In this document: piece by piece, positions 1 through 9,209 of the stretch
Numbering within the stretch: position 1 is the stretch's first letter
How the letters are laid out: each line of letters opens with the position of its first letter
Assembly: GCA_014804445.1 (NCBI GenBank)
Contig: JAAUZU010000006.1
Span: forward strand, 43,709-107,708
Source of the DNA: Lachnospiraceae bacterium
Lineage (GTDB): Bacteria; Bacillota; Clostridia; Lachnospirales; Lachnospiraceae
DNA: 64,000 nucleotides
Reading direction: 5' to 3'
Translations under genes and position numbers: made by a program
Notes under the pieces: generated by a model
Databases searched by the model: none
The model's input: only the letters and a program-made list of their open reading frames with translations
Told to the model about the DNA's origin: nothing

Positions 1-1
1 G

Positions 2-433
2 CTGGTAAAGGAAACCTTTCCGCTTTTGAAAAACTGTCCGGAAATCAACTTCATCGGCAGTGTGGAGGCAAGAGACATTCCTGCAGGAATAGCGGACGTA
101 ATTGTCTGTGAAGCATTTGTGGGCAACGTTGTCCTAAAGCTTTATGAAGGCGTCGGCGCTACGCTGATTAAAAAGATAAAGACAGGCATAACGAGCAGTT
201 TGATAAGTAAGATGGGAGCATTTCTGGTAAAACCGGCATTAAGGAAGACCTTGAAGGCGTTTGATTTGGAGGAATACGGCGGTGCGCCCATGCTTGGATT
301 GAACGGTCTGGTGGTAAAAACACACGGAAGCTCAAAGGCAGTGGAAATCAAAAACTCTGTTCTGCAGTGTGTAACATTTAAGGAACAGAGAATTAATGAT
401 AAAATAAAAGAAAAAATTACACTAGAGGATTAA
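2..433 (+). CDS. plsX: Phosphate acyltransferase PlsX, 3' part
   Basis: The reading frame is open from the window edge, so this is the C-terminal part of a longer gene. PlsX converts acyl-ACP and phosphate to acyl-phosphate, the first step of the PlsX/PlsY phospholipid pathway; PlsY is encoded at 28.4 kb. Recognisable family blocks are INFIGSVEARDIP and DVIVCEAFVGNVVLKLYEG, followed by the C-terminal GGAPMLGLNG segment. An in-frame TTG at 26 is not a plausible start because conserved sequence continues upstream of it. The acyl carrier protein gene follows after 16 bp, the usual plsX-acpP pairing. Identification is by motif recall and neighbourhood. Confidence 0.93.
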   Translation: MVKETFPLLKNCPEINFIGSVEARDIPAGIADVIVCEAFVGNVVLKLYEGVGATLIKKIKTGITSSLISKMGAFLVKPALRKTLKAFDLEEYGGAPMLGLNGLVVKTHGSSKAVEIKNSVLQCVTFKEQRINDKIKEKITLED

Positions 434-449
434 GAAAGGGAAATGAAGT

Positions 450-683
450 ATGGAATTTGAGAAGCTGAAAAAAGTCATCGCGGAAGTATTAAATGTGGAT
501 CCTGAGGAAATTACGCCGGAGTCAACCTTTATGGATGATTTAGGTGCGGATTCTCTGGATGTTTTTCAGATTATTATGGGCATCGAGGAGGAGTTTGATA
601 TCGAGATTCCCGCAGAGAAGGCAGAGAAGATTTCTACCGTGGAGGAAGCGGTGGAATTAATTAAAAATGCTGTTAATTTCTAA
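450..683 (+). CDS. acpP: Acyl carrier protein
   Basis: A 77-residue acidic protein of the normal ACP length. The phosphopantetheine attachment motif [10 protein letters not shown] is present, with the modified serine at residue 35. It carries growing acyl chains in type II fatty acid synthesis and supplies acyl groups to PlsX, whose gene ends 16 bp upstream. The ribosome binding site AAGAAAGGG lies just before the ATG. A long inverted repeat follows the stop codon and separates it from rnc. Confidence 0.97.
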   Translation: MEFEKLKKVIAEVLNVDPEEITPESTFMDDLGADSLDVFQIIMGIEEEFDIEIPAEKAEKISTVEEAVELIKNAVNF

Positions 684-700
684 AAAAGAGTAACGTTAAG

Positions 701-780
701 GTATTCCTGTGTACCGTCTGCTGTCTATAAGGCAAAGTGTACAGCTTTATTGTTCAGAAGCGAAGCGGTATCAGGAATAC
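701..780 (+). other. Long inverted repeat between acpP and rnc
   Basis: The nine bases GTATTCCTG at 701-709 are exactly complementary to CAGGAATAC at 772-780. A second block, TACCG at 712-716 with CGGTA at 766-770, extends the stem after a small bulge. The roughly 50-nt interior is not a simple loop. No T-run follows directly, so a plain intrinsic terminator is unlikely. It lies 36 bp before the rnc start and would form an extended double-stranded leader in an acpP-rnc transcript. Confidence 0.6.
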
Positions 781-815
781 TTTGTTTATGAAATGGAAAC
801 ACAGAGGAATAAGTT

Positions 816-1532
816 ATGATGCCCTTATGCATGCAGGAGGAACTGGAAAATAGAATCGGTTATCACTTTCATAATCAGGCGCTTTTAAAACAGGCGCTTA
901 CGCACAGTTCGTTCAGCAATGAACAGAAAATCAACAAAAAGCCGCATTACGAGAGGCTGGAGTTTTTGGGCGATGCCGTGCTGGAACTGGTGACAAGCGA
1001 CTTTTTGTACCACAAATATCCGGATATGGCGGAGGGAAAGCTTTCCAAGACAAGAGCGTCCATGGTATGTGAGTCCTCGCTTGCCCTTTGCGCCGAAGAA
1101 CTGGATTTGGGTGGTTTTCTGCTGCTGGGTAAGGGTGAGGAGAGCGACAGGGGCAGGATTAAGGCTTCCATTATCGCGGACGTGATGGAGGCGATTATCG
1201 GAGCCATTTATCTTGATGGGGGAATGGAGCCGGCAAAGGCGCATATTTATCGTTTTGTGCTTTCAGATTTGGAGCATAAGACTTTGTTTTACGACAGCAA
1301 GAGCAATCTGCAGGAATATATCCAGAAAAACCTGAAAAAGGAATTTCATTACGAACTGATAGGCGTATCGGGACCGGAGCATGATAAAACCTTTCAGGTT
1401 GAGGTTCTGATGGAAGGCATCCGGCTGGGAAGCGGACAGGGAAGAACCAAAAAGGCTGCAGAACAGAAGGCTGCTTATGAGGCGTTATTAAAATTCAGGG
1501 CGGCAGGGAAGGAATCGGATTCATGTATTTAA
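816..1532 (+). CDS. rnc: Ribonuclease III
   Basis: Cleaves double-stranded RNA in rRNA and mRNA processing. The 238-residue length is normal. The N-terminal endonuclease domain carries the signature YERLEFLGDAVLELV near residues 44-58 and the second acidic cluster DVMEAIIGAIYLDGG near 122-136. A C-terminal double-stranded-RNA binding domain occupies about residues 158-228 (NLQEYIQ to KKAAEQKAAYEALL). The ATG at 816 follows an AGAGGAA ribosome binding site, and a second ATG is the next codon. The 3' end overlaps the smc start by 10 bp, implying translational coupling. Confidence 0.97.
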   Translation: MMPLCMQEELENRIGYHFHNQALLKQALTHSSFSNEQKINKKPHYERLEFLGDAVLELVTSDFLYHKYPDMAEGKLSKTRASMVCESSLALCAEELDLGGFLLLGKGEESDRGRIKASIIADVMEAIIGAIYLDGGMEPAKAHIYRFVLSDLEHKTLFYDSKSNLQEYIQKNLKKEFHYELIGVSGPEHDKTFQVEVLMEGIRLGSGQGRTKKAAEQKAAYEALLKFRAAGKESDSCI

Positions 1533-4500
1533 AAAGTATTGAGGTATACGGCTTTAAGTCCTTTGCCAACAAAATAACATTCCGCTTTCACAATGGTATT
1601 ACAGGTATTGTGGGACCGAACGGGAGCGGAAAAAGCAATGTGGCGGACGCGGTGCGCTGGGTGCTCGGAGAGCAGCGAATCAAGCAGCTTCGCGGCGCTT
1701 CCATGCAGGATGTCATTTTCTCGGGAACAGAAACCAGAAAACCTTTAAGCTATGCTTATGTGGCAATTACACTGGACAATGCAGACCATCAGCTTGCCAT
1801 CGATTATGATGAAGTGACGGTTGCAAGAAGAATATACCGTTCCGGGGAAAGTGAATATCTGATTAATGGCTCCGCATGCAGACTGAAAGATGTCAACGAG
1901 CTGTTTTATGATACGGGTATCGGTAAAGAGGGATATTCCATCATCGGACAGGGACAGATAGATAAGATACTGAGTGGAAAGCCCGAGGAGAGAAGGGAGC
2001 TTTTTGACGAGGCTGCCGGCATTGTAAAGTTCAAGCGAAGAAAATATGCGGCGCAGAAAAAACTGGAGGACGAAAAGGCAAATCTGGTGCGTGTAAACGA
2101 TATTCTTTCGGAGCTGGAGAAGCAGGTGGCACCGCTGGAAAAGCAGTCGGAAACGGCGAAGGTTTACTTAAAAAAGAAAGAAGAATTAAAAACGCTGGAC
2201 GTGAATATGTTCTTACTGGAGCATAACCGCTTAAAAGAGCAGCTTCAAGCGGCGGAAGAGAAATATGCGGCTGCAGCAGGAGAACTGGAAAGCACCGGCA
2301 AAAAATACGAGAACATTAAGGAAGAATACGAGAAAATCCAAAACGATATTGAACTGCTGGAACAGGCGATAGAACAGGCGAGGACAAGCCTGACAGATAC
2401 CTCGGTTCTGCGCGGTAAGCTAGAGGGCGAAATCAATGTCTTAAAGGAGCAGCTTCATTCCGCAGGGGAAAACGAGCAGCATTTAAGGCACAGGCAGGAG
2501 AGCGTACAGGCTGAAATTGATGCAAAAAATCTGGACAGGGATAAGATACTGCAGGAAAAGCAGGACATCGACGGACAGGTTGCAGAGATAACGGCAGAAA
2601 GAGACAAGGTGCGGGCAGCGCTGGAGCAGGTACAGAACCGGATTCAGGAGTTGAACGACAGCATTGAGAATGGCAAAAATACAATCATCGGCGAATTGAA
2701 CCAGCGTGCTACCATAAAGTCAAAGATGGGACGCTACGATACCATGCTGGAGCAGATTGCCATCAGAAAGGCAGAACTGAATTCCAGGCTTCTCCGTGTG
2801 AAATCGGACGAGGCAGCAAGGGAGGACAGTATCCGCCAGCTAGAGCAGCAGTTTGAGGAAATCACACAGACGCTTGCCGCTATGAATAAGCAGACGGAAA
2901 GCATGGAAAAGGAACTTGTGGGGTTGCGGGAGACGCTTGCGGGAAAAGACGCCGCACTGCGGGAGGCACAGGAGCAGTACCATCAGGAAAAATCAAAACT
3001 GGATGCCCTCTCCAATCTGACAGAGCGTTACGAGGGCTATGGCGGAAGCGTTAAGCGGGTGATGGAACAGAAGGATACCGAAAAGGGCATCGTAGGCGTT
3101 GTGGCAGATATTATTAAGGTGGAAAAACGCTATGAAACTGCCATTGAGACGGCGCTCGGCGGCAATATACAGAATATTGTGACGGATGATGAGGAAACCG
3201 CCAAGAGAATGATAGGTTTCTTGAAGAAAAATAAGCTGGGGCGCGCTACTTTTCTGCCGCTTACCAGCATCACAAACCCGCAGGAATTTAAAAATCCGGA
3301 AGCACTTACGGAAAAAGGCGTTATCGGGATGGCGGACGGTCTGGTGCAAACAGAGGAACGCTACAGAAATGTGGCGAGAGCTATGTTAGGACGCATTGTG
3401 GTGGTAGATAATGTGGACAATGCAGTCAAAATCGCCAGAAAGTTTGACTATGGAATCCGTATGGTGACACTGGAGGGCGAGCTTTTAGTGCCCGGCGGCG
3501 CAATCAGCGGCGGTGCTTTTAAAAATAACAGTAATCTTTTGGGCAGACGGCGCGAGATTGAAGAGTTGGAGAAAAAAACAGAAAAGCTCCTTGCATCTGT
3601 GAAGACATTTGGCAGGGAAATCGAAGAAACGAAGGAGAAGCGCAACAAACTCAGGCTGGAGATTGAGGCACATAAAGCGGAGATACAGAGGAAATTCCTG
3701 GAGCAGAATACAGTCCGTTTAAATGTAGAGGCTGCCAAGGAAAAAATGGAAGAGGCGGAAGCCGGTTCACGTTCCCTGAAAAATGAGGAGCAGGAAATCG
3801 AAAAACAGATATTGGATATCAAGGGCAGCAAGGAGGAAATCAGACGGGAACTGGAAGAGTCTGAAAAGCAGGAAAAATCAGCAGAAAAGCAGATTGCAGA
3901 CTGCCAGAAGGAGCTTGAAGAGCGCAGGGAGGAAGAAACTGAAAGCGCAGCCAAAGTGTCGGAGTGGGACATGAAGGTGGAAAAAATGCTGCAGATGCAA
4001 GGGTTCCAACAGCAGAATGTGGATCGTATCAGCGGTGAAATCAAGCGGTTTGAGGCGGAGCTTGCTGAAATAGAGGGCGGTCTTTCGGATAATATCCGCA
4101 ATGTGGAGGAAAAGACAAAAAACATTTCGGAAATTGAAAAGACAATCGCTGCTTCCCACACGACGCAGGAACAGTCCAAACAGGAACTTTCCGATAATAT
4201 TGCCCGAAAGGAAGAACTCTCCGCAAAGCAGAAGAATTTCTTTGCGGAAAGAGAAGCGATTGCAGAGCAGATGACCTCCCTTGACAAGGAGGTATACCGC
4301 CTGAACTCCCAGAAGGAAAAATTTGAGGAGGCGATGGAGACCCAGATAAACTATATGTGGGATGAGTATGAAATTACGCTGTCCGACGCCGCTTCCATCC
4401 GCAATGAGGAGATGACAGATCTTTCTGCCATGAAGCGGGAAATCACTTCATTGAAGGAGCAGATTAAGAAACTGGGAGATGTCAATGTCAACGCCATTGA

Positions 4501-5083
4501 GGATTATAAAAATCTGATGGAGCGTTACACATTTTTAAAGAACCAGCATGATGATCTGGTGGAGGCAGAGAAGACCTTAGAGGGTATTATCACGGAGCTG
4601 GATACTGCCATGCGCAAGCAGTTCCATGAAAAATTCGGTGAGATAAACAGAGAGTTTGACAAGGTATTCAAGGAATTGTTCGGCGGCGGCAAGGGAAGCC
4701 TTGAGCTGATGGAGGACGAGGATATTTTAGAGGCGGGCATCCGCATCATCGCCCAGCCGCCCGGAAAGAAGCTGCAGAATATGATGCAGTTGTCCGGTGG
4801 GGAAAAAGCGCTTACCGCCATTGCGCTGCTCTTTGCCATTCAAAATCTGAAGCCGTCGCCTTTCTGTCTTTTAGATGAAATCGAGGCGGCGCTGGACGAG
4901 TCCAATGTAGGGCGTTTTGCAAAGTACTTACATAAGCTCACGAAGAACACGCAGTTTATCGTCATTACCCATAGAAGAGGCACTATGGAAAAGGCTGACA
5001 GGCTTTACGGCATCACCATGCAGGAAAAAGGCGTGTCGGCGCTTGTGAGCGTCAACCTGATAGATAAGGATTTGGATGATTAA
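1523..5083 (+). CDS. smc: Chromosome segregation protein SMC
   Basis: A 1186-residue SMC ATPase, the typical bacterial length. The Walker A motif GPNGSGKSN is at residues 31-39. Long coiled-coil arms rich in E, K and Q flank a hinge at roughly 500-680, including VPGGAISGGA. The C-terminal head has the signature LSGGEKALTAIALLFA and Walker B LLDEIEAALDESN. With ScpA and ScpB, not in this window, it would form the condensin that organises newly replicated origins. It sits in the conserved rnc-smc-ftsY order, overlapping rnc by 10 bp and ending 12 bp before ftsY. Confidence 0.98.
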   Translation: MYLKSIEVYGFKSFANKITFRFHNGITGIVGPNGSGKSNVADAVRWVLGEQRIKQLRGASMQDVIFSGTETRKPLSYAYVAITLDNADHQLAIDYDEVTVARRIYRSGESEYLINGSACRLKDVNELFYDTGIGKEGYSIIGQGQIDKILSGKPEERRELFDEAAGIVKFKRRKYAAQKKLEDEKANLVRVNDILSELEKQVAPLEKQSETAKVYLKKKEELKTLDVNMFLLEHNRLKEQLQAAEEKYAAAAGELESTGKKYENIKEEYEKIQNDIELLEQAIEQARTSLTDTSVLRGKLEGEINVLKEQLHSAGENEQHLRHRQESVQAEIDAKNLDRDKILQEKQDIDGQVAEITAERDKVRAALEQVQNRIQELNDSIENGKNTIIGELNQRATIKSKMGRYDTMLEQIAIRKAELNSRLLRVKSDEAAREDSIRQLEQQFEEITQTLAAMNKQTESMEKELVGLRETLAGKDAALREAQEQYHQEKSKLDALSNLTERYEGYGGSVKRVMEQKDTEKGIVGVVADIIKVEKRYETAIETALGGNIQNIVTDDEETAKRMIGFLKKNKLGRATFLPLTSITNPQEFKNPEALTEKGVIGMADGLVQTEERYRNVARAMLGRIVVVDNVDNAVKIARKFDYGIRMVTLEGELLVPGGAISGGAFKNNSNLLGRRREIEELEKKTEKLLASVKTFGREIEETKEKRNKLRLEIEAHKAEIQRKFLEQNTVRLNVEAAKEKMEEAEAGSRSLKNEEQEIEKQILDIKGSKEEIRRELEESEKQEKSAEKQIADCQKELEERREEETESAAKVSEWDMKVEKMLQMQGFQQQNVDRISGEIKRFEAELAEIEGGLSDNIRNVEEKTKNISEIEKTIAASHTTQEQSKQELSDNIARKEELSAKQKNFFAEREAIAEQMTSLDKEVYRLNSQKEKFEEAMETQINYMWDEYEITLSDAASIRNEEMTDLSAMKREITSLKEQIKKLGDVNVNAIEDYKNLMERYTFLKNQHDDLVEAEKTLEGIITELDTAMRKQFHEKFGEINREFDKVFKELFGGGKGSLELMEDEDILEAGIRIIAQPPGKKLQNMMQLSGGEKALTAIALLFAIQNLKPSPFCLLDEIEAALDESNVGRFAKYLHKLTKNTQFIVITHRRGTMEKADRLYGITMQEKGVSALVSVNLIDKDLDD

Positions 5084-5095
5084 AAGGAGGTCATT

Positions 5096-6040
5096 TTGAG
5101 CGAGGAAAAGAAAGGCTTTTTTGCCAGACTAAAATCCGGTCTGCAAAAGACCAGAGACAATATCGTCCGCGGAATTGATTCCGTATTCAGCGGATTTTCA
5201 GCAATTGATGAAGACTTTTATGAGGAGCTGGAAGAAATCCTCATCATGGGAGATATCGGCGTCAACGCTACCATGCAGATTGTGGAGCGCCTAAAGGCGC
5301 AGGTAAAGGAACAGCATATCAAGGAGCCTTCCGAGTGCAAGAAACTGCTGATTGAGAGCATCAAGGAGCAGATGCAGGTGGGGGAGACGGCGTATGATTT
5401 TGAAAAGGAGCAGTCTGTCATTATGGTCATTGGCGTCAACGGCGTGGGCAAGACCACCTCGGTTGGCAAGCTGGCGGGCAAGCTGAAGGAGAACGGCAGG
5501 CGTGTGCTGATAGCGGCGGCGGATACTTTCAGGGCGGCGGCAGGCGAACAGCTCAGGGAGTGGGCTGACAGGGCAGGCGTCGATATGATTGGCGGCAGCG
5601 AGGGCTCTGATCCGGCAAGCGTGGTATTTGATGCGGTTTCGGCAGCAAAGGCGCGCAGGGCGGATGTGCTGCTGATTGATACGGCCGGCAGGCTGCACAA
5701 CAAGAAGAACCTGATGGAAGAGTTGAAAAAGATGAACCGTATCATTGACAGGGAATATCCCAATACCCACAGGGAAAACTTGATTGTGCTGGATGGCACC
5801 ACCGGACAGAATGCGCTTGCGCAGGCGAGGGAGTTTGGTTCCGTGACAGAACTGACGGGGATTATACTGACTAAAATGGACGGCACGGCCAAGGGAGGCA
5901 TTGCGGTGGCAATTCAGTCAGAGCTGAATGTGCCGGTGAAATATATCGGCGTGGGAGAAACCATAGAAGATTTACAGAAGTTTAATGCAGAGGAATTTGT
6001 GAACGCCCTGTTTGATATACCGGAGAGCGTTTCTGAGTAA
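5096..6040 (+). CDS. ftsY: Signal recognition particle receptor FtsY
   Basis: GTPase receptor that docks the SRP-ribosome complex at the membrane; its partner Ffh is encoded at 12.6 kb. The start is a TTG at 5096, chosen because AAAAGGAGG lies 5 nt upstream and no better in-frame start exists. The N-terminal helical domain is short, without the acidic A region of the enterobacterial protein, as is usual in Firmicutes. The NG domain has GVNGVGKTT at 113-121, DTAGRLHNK near 197 and TKMDGTAKGG near 261. Length is 314 residues. Confidence 0.97.
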   Translation: MSEEKKGFFARLKSGLQKTRDNIVRGIDSVFSGFSAIDEDFYEELEEILIMGDIGVNATMQIVERLKAQVKEQHIKEPSECKKLLIESIKEQMQVGETAYDFEKEQSVIMVIGVNGVGKTTSVGKLAGKLKENGRRVLIAAADTFRAAAGEQLREWADRAGVDMIGGSEGSDPASVVFDAVSAAKARRADVLLIDTAGRLHNKKNLMEELKKMNRIIDREYPNTHRENLIVLDGTTGQNALAQAREFGSVTELTGIILTKMDGTAKGGIAVAIQSELNVPVKYIGVGETIEDLQKFNAEEFVNALFDIPESVSE

Positions 6041-6054
6041 AGAGAGGCAAAAAG

Positions 6055-7290
6055 ATGGAAGAAAAAATGTTGACACTGGAAAAATTTGAGGAGGCTTCCG
6101 AAGTCGTAAAGCGGGTTACTTTGGAAACCAAGCTGGTCTACAGCGATTATCTGAGCGCCCAGACCGGAAATAAGGTTTACCTGAAACCTGAAAATATGCA
6201 GTTTACAGGAGCTTATAAGGTGCGCGGTGCATATTATGCCATGAGCACGCTTTCTGAGGAGCAGCGGGCGAAGGGCGTTATCACAGCGTCTGCCGGAAAC
6301 CATGCGCAGGGCGTTGCCTATGCAGCCAAAAGCTATGGCGTAAAGGCAACCATTGTGATGCCGACGACCACGCCGCTCATGAAGGTAAACCGCACCAAAA
6401 GCTACGGGGCGGAGGTTGTGCTTTATGGCGATGTTTATGACGAGGCGTGCGCCAAGGCATATGAACTGGCAGAGGAAAACGGGTATACTTTTATTCATCC
6501 TTTCAATGACTTGACGGTTGCCACAGGACAGGGAACCATAGCGATGGAAATTTTTAAAGAGCTTCCTCTTGTGGACTATATTCTGGTGCCGATTGGCGGC
6601 GGCGGTCTTGCCACCGGCGTTTCCACGCTGGCGAAGTTTCTCAATCCTAAGATCAAGGTAATCGGAGTGGAGCCGGCAGGGGCAAACTGTATGCAGGCGT
6701 CCCTGCAGGAAGGGAAAGTGGTGACGCTGCCCGGCGTCAATACCATAGCGGACGGTACGGCGGTAAAGACGCCCGGCGATAAACTGTTCCGCTATATACA
6801 GCAGAATCTGGATGAAATCATAACGGTAAAAGACGAGGAACTGGTTGGCGCTTTCCTTGATATGGTGGAAAATCATAAGATGGTGGTAGAAAATTCCGGA
6901 CTTCTGACGGTGGCGGCGCTAAAGCATTTGGAGGTAAAGGATAAAAAGGTGGTTGCCATTTTAAGCGGCGGTAATATGGATATTATCACCATGTCCTCCG
7001 TGGTGCAGCAGGGATTGATCTTTAGGGACAGAATCTTTACGGTATCCGTGCTTTTGCCGGACAAACCGGGCGAACTCTATAAGATTTCCGGTATTGTGGC
7101 AGAACTGAATGGCAATGTCGTCAAGCTGGAGCACAATCAGTTTGTATCCACCAACCGCAATGCGGCAGTGGAATTGCGGATTACCATGGAAGCGTTTGGA
7201 ACAGAGCACAAAACACAGATTATCGATGCGCTGGAGCGAGAAGGCTACCGCCCCAGGCTGCTGCAGACGGTGCAGACAATTTTCAGTTAA
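6055..7290 (+). CDS. ilvA: Threonine ammonia-lyase with C-terminal ACT domain
   Basis: PLP enzyme converting threonine to 2-oxobutyrate, the entry to isoleucine or a catabolic step. The PLP lysine is K55 in FTGAYKVRGA, and the phosphate-binding glycine loop GGGGLATG is at 181-188. A C-terminal ACT-like domain (about 330-411) suggests amino-acid feedback control. The 411-residue length with a single ACT fits the short IlvA/TdcB-type class; the sequence alone does not separate biosynthetic from catabolic use. It begins 14 bp after ftsY, interrupting the usual ftsY-ylxM-ffh neighbourhood. A hairpin terminator follows. Confidence 0.9.
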   Translation: MEEKMLTLEKFEEASEVVKRVTLETKLVYSDYLSAQTGNKVYLKPENMQFTGAYKVRGAYYAMSTLSEEQRAKGVITASAGNHAQGVAYAAKSYGVKATIVMPTTTPLMKVNRTKSYGAEVVLYGDVYDEACAKAYELAEENGYTFIHPFNDLTVATGQGTIAMEIFKELPLVDYILVPIGGGGLATGVSTLAKFLNPKIKVIGVEPAGANCMQASLQEGKVVTLPGVNTIADGTAVKTPGDKLFRYIQQNLDEIITVKDEELVGAFLDMVENHKMVVENSGLLTVAALKHLEVKDKKVVAILSGGNMDIITMSSVVQQGLIFRDRIFTVSVLLPDKPGELYKISGIVAELNGNVVKLEHNQFVSTNRNAAVELRITMEAFGTEHKTQIIDALEREGYRPRLLQTVQTIFS

Positions 7291-7320
7291 AGAACAGAAT
7301 GTACTGTGATTATATTGCAA

Positions 7321-7347
7321 AATCCGCATATGCTATATATGCGGATT
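7321..7347 (+). terminator. Intrinsic terminator after ilvA
   Basis: Perfect 11-bp arms (7321-7331 and 7337-7347) around the 5-nt loop GCTAT, followed by TTTTG and preceded by an A-tract, so it could act in both directions. Because it lies between ilvA and the YitT gene, the YitT start must be downstream of it, at 7381. Confidence 0.8.
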
Positions 7348-7380
7348 TTGTATCCATTATATTTCCAGAAAGGACGCGCT

Positions 7381-8280
7381 ATGAAAACAGCAACACAAAA
7401 GGAATGGCAGCAGGCAGAGCAGAAAACGTTAAAGAAACGCATACTGGATTATCTTCTGATGACAGTATCCTGTCTTTGCTATGCGGCGGCAATCAGTCTG
7501 TTTTTGGACCCGAACAATCTGGCGCCCGGCGGCGTGTCAGGTATTTCCATTATTTTAAACCGGCTGATTCCCATCGGTGTAGGTAATCTGATTCTTGTAA
7601 TCAACATTCCCATACTGCTTCTGGGGTTGTGGAAGTTTGGGTTTAAATTGATTTTATCCACCCTTTACTGTACGATATTATCTTCCCAGCTTACCAATGT
7701 GCTGAGCGGCTGTGGCGCGGTGACCGAGGATCCTTTTTTGGCTGCACTGGTTGGAGCGGGAATGGTTGCGGTCGGGCTGGGCGGCGTGTTTAAGGCGGGC
7801 GCGACCACAGGGGGCATGGACATTGTGATTAAACTGCTGCGCCTGAAATATCCGCATATGAAGACAGGAGCGCTGTTTTTTTTGACTGATGTCATGGTGG
7901 TGGCAGCTTCCGTACTGGTATTTCAGGATTTGGACAGGGCGCTGTACGCGGGAATTTCAGTATTTGTCACTTCGTTTGTATTGGATATTGTTTTGTATGG
8001 ACGGGATGGTGCAAAGCTGATTTATATTATAAGTGACAACTCGGAGAAAATTACGGAGAGACTTTTGGAGGAACTGGATATCGGCGTTACCTACGTAAAG
8101 GGACAGGGCGCCTACAGTGGAAAAGAGAAAAAAGTGATTATGTGCGTTATGCGGAAACAGCTTGCACCACGGGCGGAAGAGATTGTCAAGGATGAGGATC
8201 CGGAGGCATTTATGATTATCTCAAGCGCAACGGAAATTTACGGTGAAGGCTACAAGAGTTATTTTAGTGAAAAGCTTTGA
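7381..8280 (+). CDS. YitT family membrane protein (DUF161/DUF2179)
   Basis: Predicted 299-residue integral membrane protein. The ATG at 7381 is preferred over an in-frame upstream ATG at 7306 because 7306 lies before the terminator hairpin and AGAAAGGA sits at 7367-7374. About five hydrophobic segments precede a C-terminal soluble domain, starting near AKLIYIISDNSEKITERLL, of the DUF2179 type. The motif LAPGGVSGISIILN is characteristic of the YitT/YpjC family, whose transported substrate is not known. Paralogues are usually numerous in Clostridia. It appears monocistronic. Confidence 0.87.
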   Translation: MKTATQKEWQQAEQKTLKKRILDYLLMTVSCLCYAAAISLFLDPNNLAPGGVSGISIILNRLIPIGVGNLILVINIPILLLGLWKFGFKLILSTLYCTILSSQLTNVLSGCGAVTEDPFLAALVGAGMVAVGLGGVFKAGATTGGMDIVIKLLRLKYPHMKTGALFFLTDVMVVAASVLVFQDLDRALYAGISVFVTSFVLDIVLYGRDGAKLIYIISDNSEKITERLLEELDIGVTYVKGQGAYSGKEKKVIMCVMRKQLAPRAEEIVKDEDPEAFMIISSATEIYGEGYKSYFSEKL

Positions 8281-8327
8281 AATTTGTGTGTCTTATTGTG
8301 TAAGTAGTCCGAAGAATGGAGATTGTG

Positions 8328-9173
8328 ATGGAAAATCCCGGATATGAGAAAAGGGGATATCTCTACGACGATTTCAGAATGTTTCACATTGTAGATGAGG
8401 AGGAGAGGGAATATCCCTTCCATTACCATGATTTTTACAAACTGCTGATTTTTTTAAAGGGCAGCGTGACCTACAGCATAGAAGGAAAAAGCTACAGGCT
8501 GAAGCCACATGATATGGTGTTGGTGAATAAAGGGGCAATCCACAGACCGTTGGTGGAGGCAAAGGAGCCCTATGAGCGGATTGTGTTTTATATTTCGGAG
8601 GCGTTTCTGGAAAGGCATAAAACGGCCGAATACAATCTGGAGAGATGTTTTGAAATAGCGGGAAAAGAAGGGACGGATGTTTTGCGGTTTCCGGCAATGA
8701 CAAACAGCAGGCTTCTTTCCGTGATAGAGGAAATTGAAAAAAACGGACAGGAAAATGAGCAGTATGCAGCAAAGCTCTATGCAAACGTTCTGTTCATGGA
8801 ATTTATGATTCTGGTCAACCGCTGCTGCATAGACGGAACAGGTACTTTTAACAGGGCAGTGAACTTTAACCAGAAAATGATAGATTTGATAAAATATATC
8901 GGGGAGCATTTGACAGAGGAACTTTCGATAGAAGACCTTGCGGCGCATTTTTATATCAGTAAGTTTCATATGATGCGTCAGTTTAAGGAGGAAACGGGAT
9001 ATACCATTCACCGGTACATAACGGAAAAAAGAGTGCTTTTGGCAAAGAGTCTGATGGCTGCGGGAGTCCCGCCGACGCAGGCCTGTTATCAGTCGGGATT
9101 TCGGGATTATTCAACCTTTTTGCGAGCGTACAAGAGAAGACTGGCCCAAAACCCGTCAGAAAACAAATATTGA
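8328..9173 (+). CDS. AraC family transcriptional regulator
   Basis: A 281-residue regulator with an N-terminal cupin-type ligand domain (FPFHYHDFYKLLIFLKGSVTYSIEG, about residues 25-50) and a C-terminal AraC DNA-binding domain of two helix-turn-helix units (about 185-275, including LAAHFYISKFHMMRQFKEETG and the YQSGFRDYSTFLRAYKRR signature). ATG 8328 is preferred over ATG 8316 because GGAG at 8318-8321 is spaced correctly for it. The ligand is unknown. The next gene on the strand, the ParB-like/BMP fusion, is a candidate target only by proximity. Confidence 0.86.
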   Translation: MENPGYEKRGYLYDDFRMFHIVDEEEREYPFHYHDFYKLLIFLKGSVTYSIEGKSYRLKPHDMVLVNKGAIHRPLVEAKEPYERIVFYISEAFLERHKTAEYNLERCFEIAGKEGTDVLRFPAMTNSRLLSVIEEIEKNGQENEQYAAKLYANVLFMEFMILVNRCCIDGTGTFNRAVNFNQKMIDLIKYIGEHLTEELSIEDLAAHFYISKFHMMRQFKEETGYTIHRYITEKRVLLAKSLMAAGVPPTQACYQSGFRDYSTFLRAYKRRLAQNPSENKY

Positions 9174-9209
9174 ATTGATGCCCGAAAAAGCGGGCAGGGA
9201 GGTGTAAAT

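Noticed and set aside
701..780. A sixth member of the palindromic repeat family at acpP-rnc
   Set aside because: It has an outer stem but none of the conserved interior motifs (CGCTCTCGCTC, CGTAGCGG, AGCTCGAAA).
3448..4287. A 279-codon antisense reading frame inside smc
   Set aside because: It is Ser/Phe-rich, the mirror of Glu/Lys-rich coiled-coil codons, has no ribosome site and overlaps a certain gene completely.
5914..6876. A 320-codon antisense frame across ftsY and ilvA
   Set aside because: It spans the junction of two certain genes, has no family motifs and no ribosome site.
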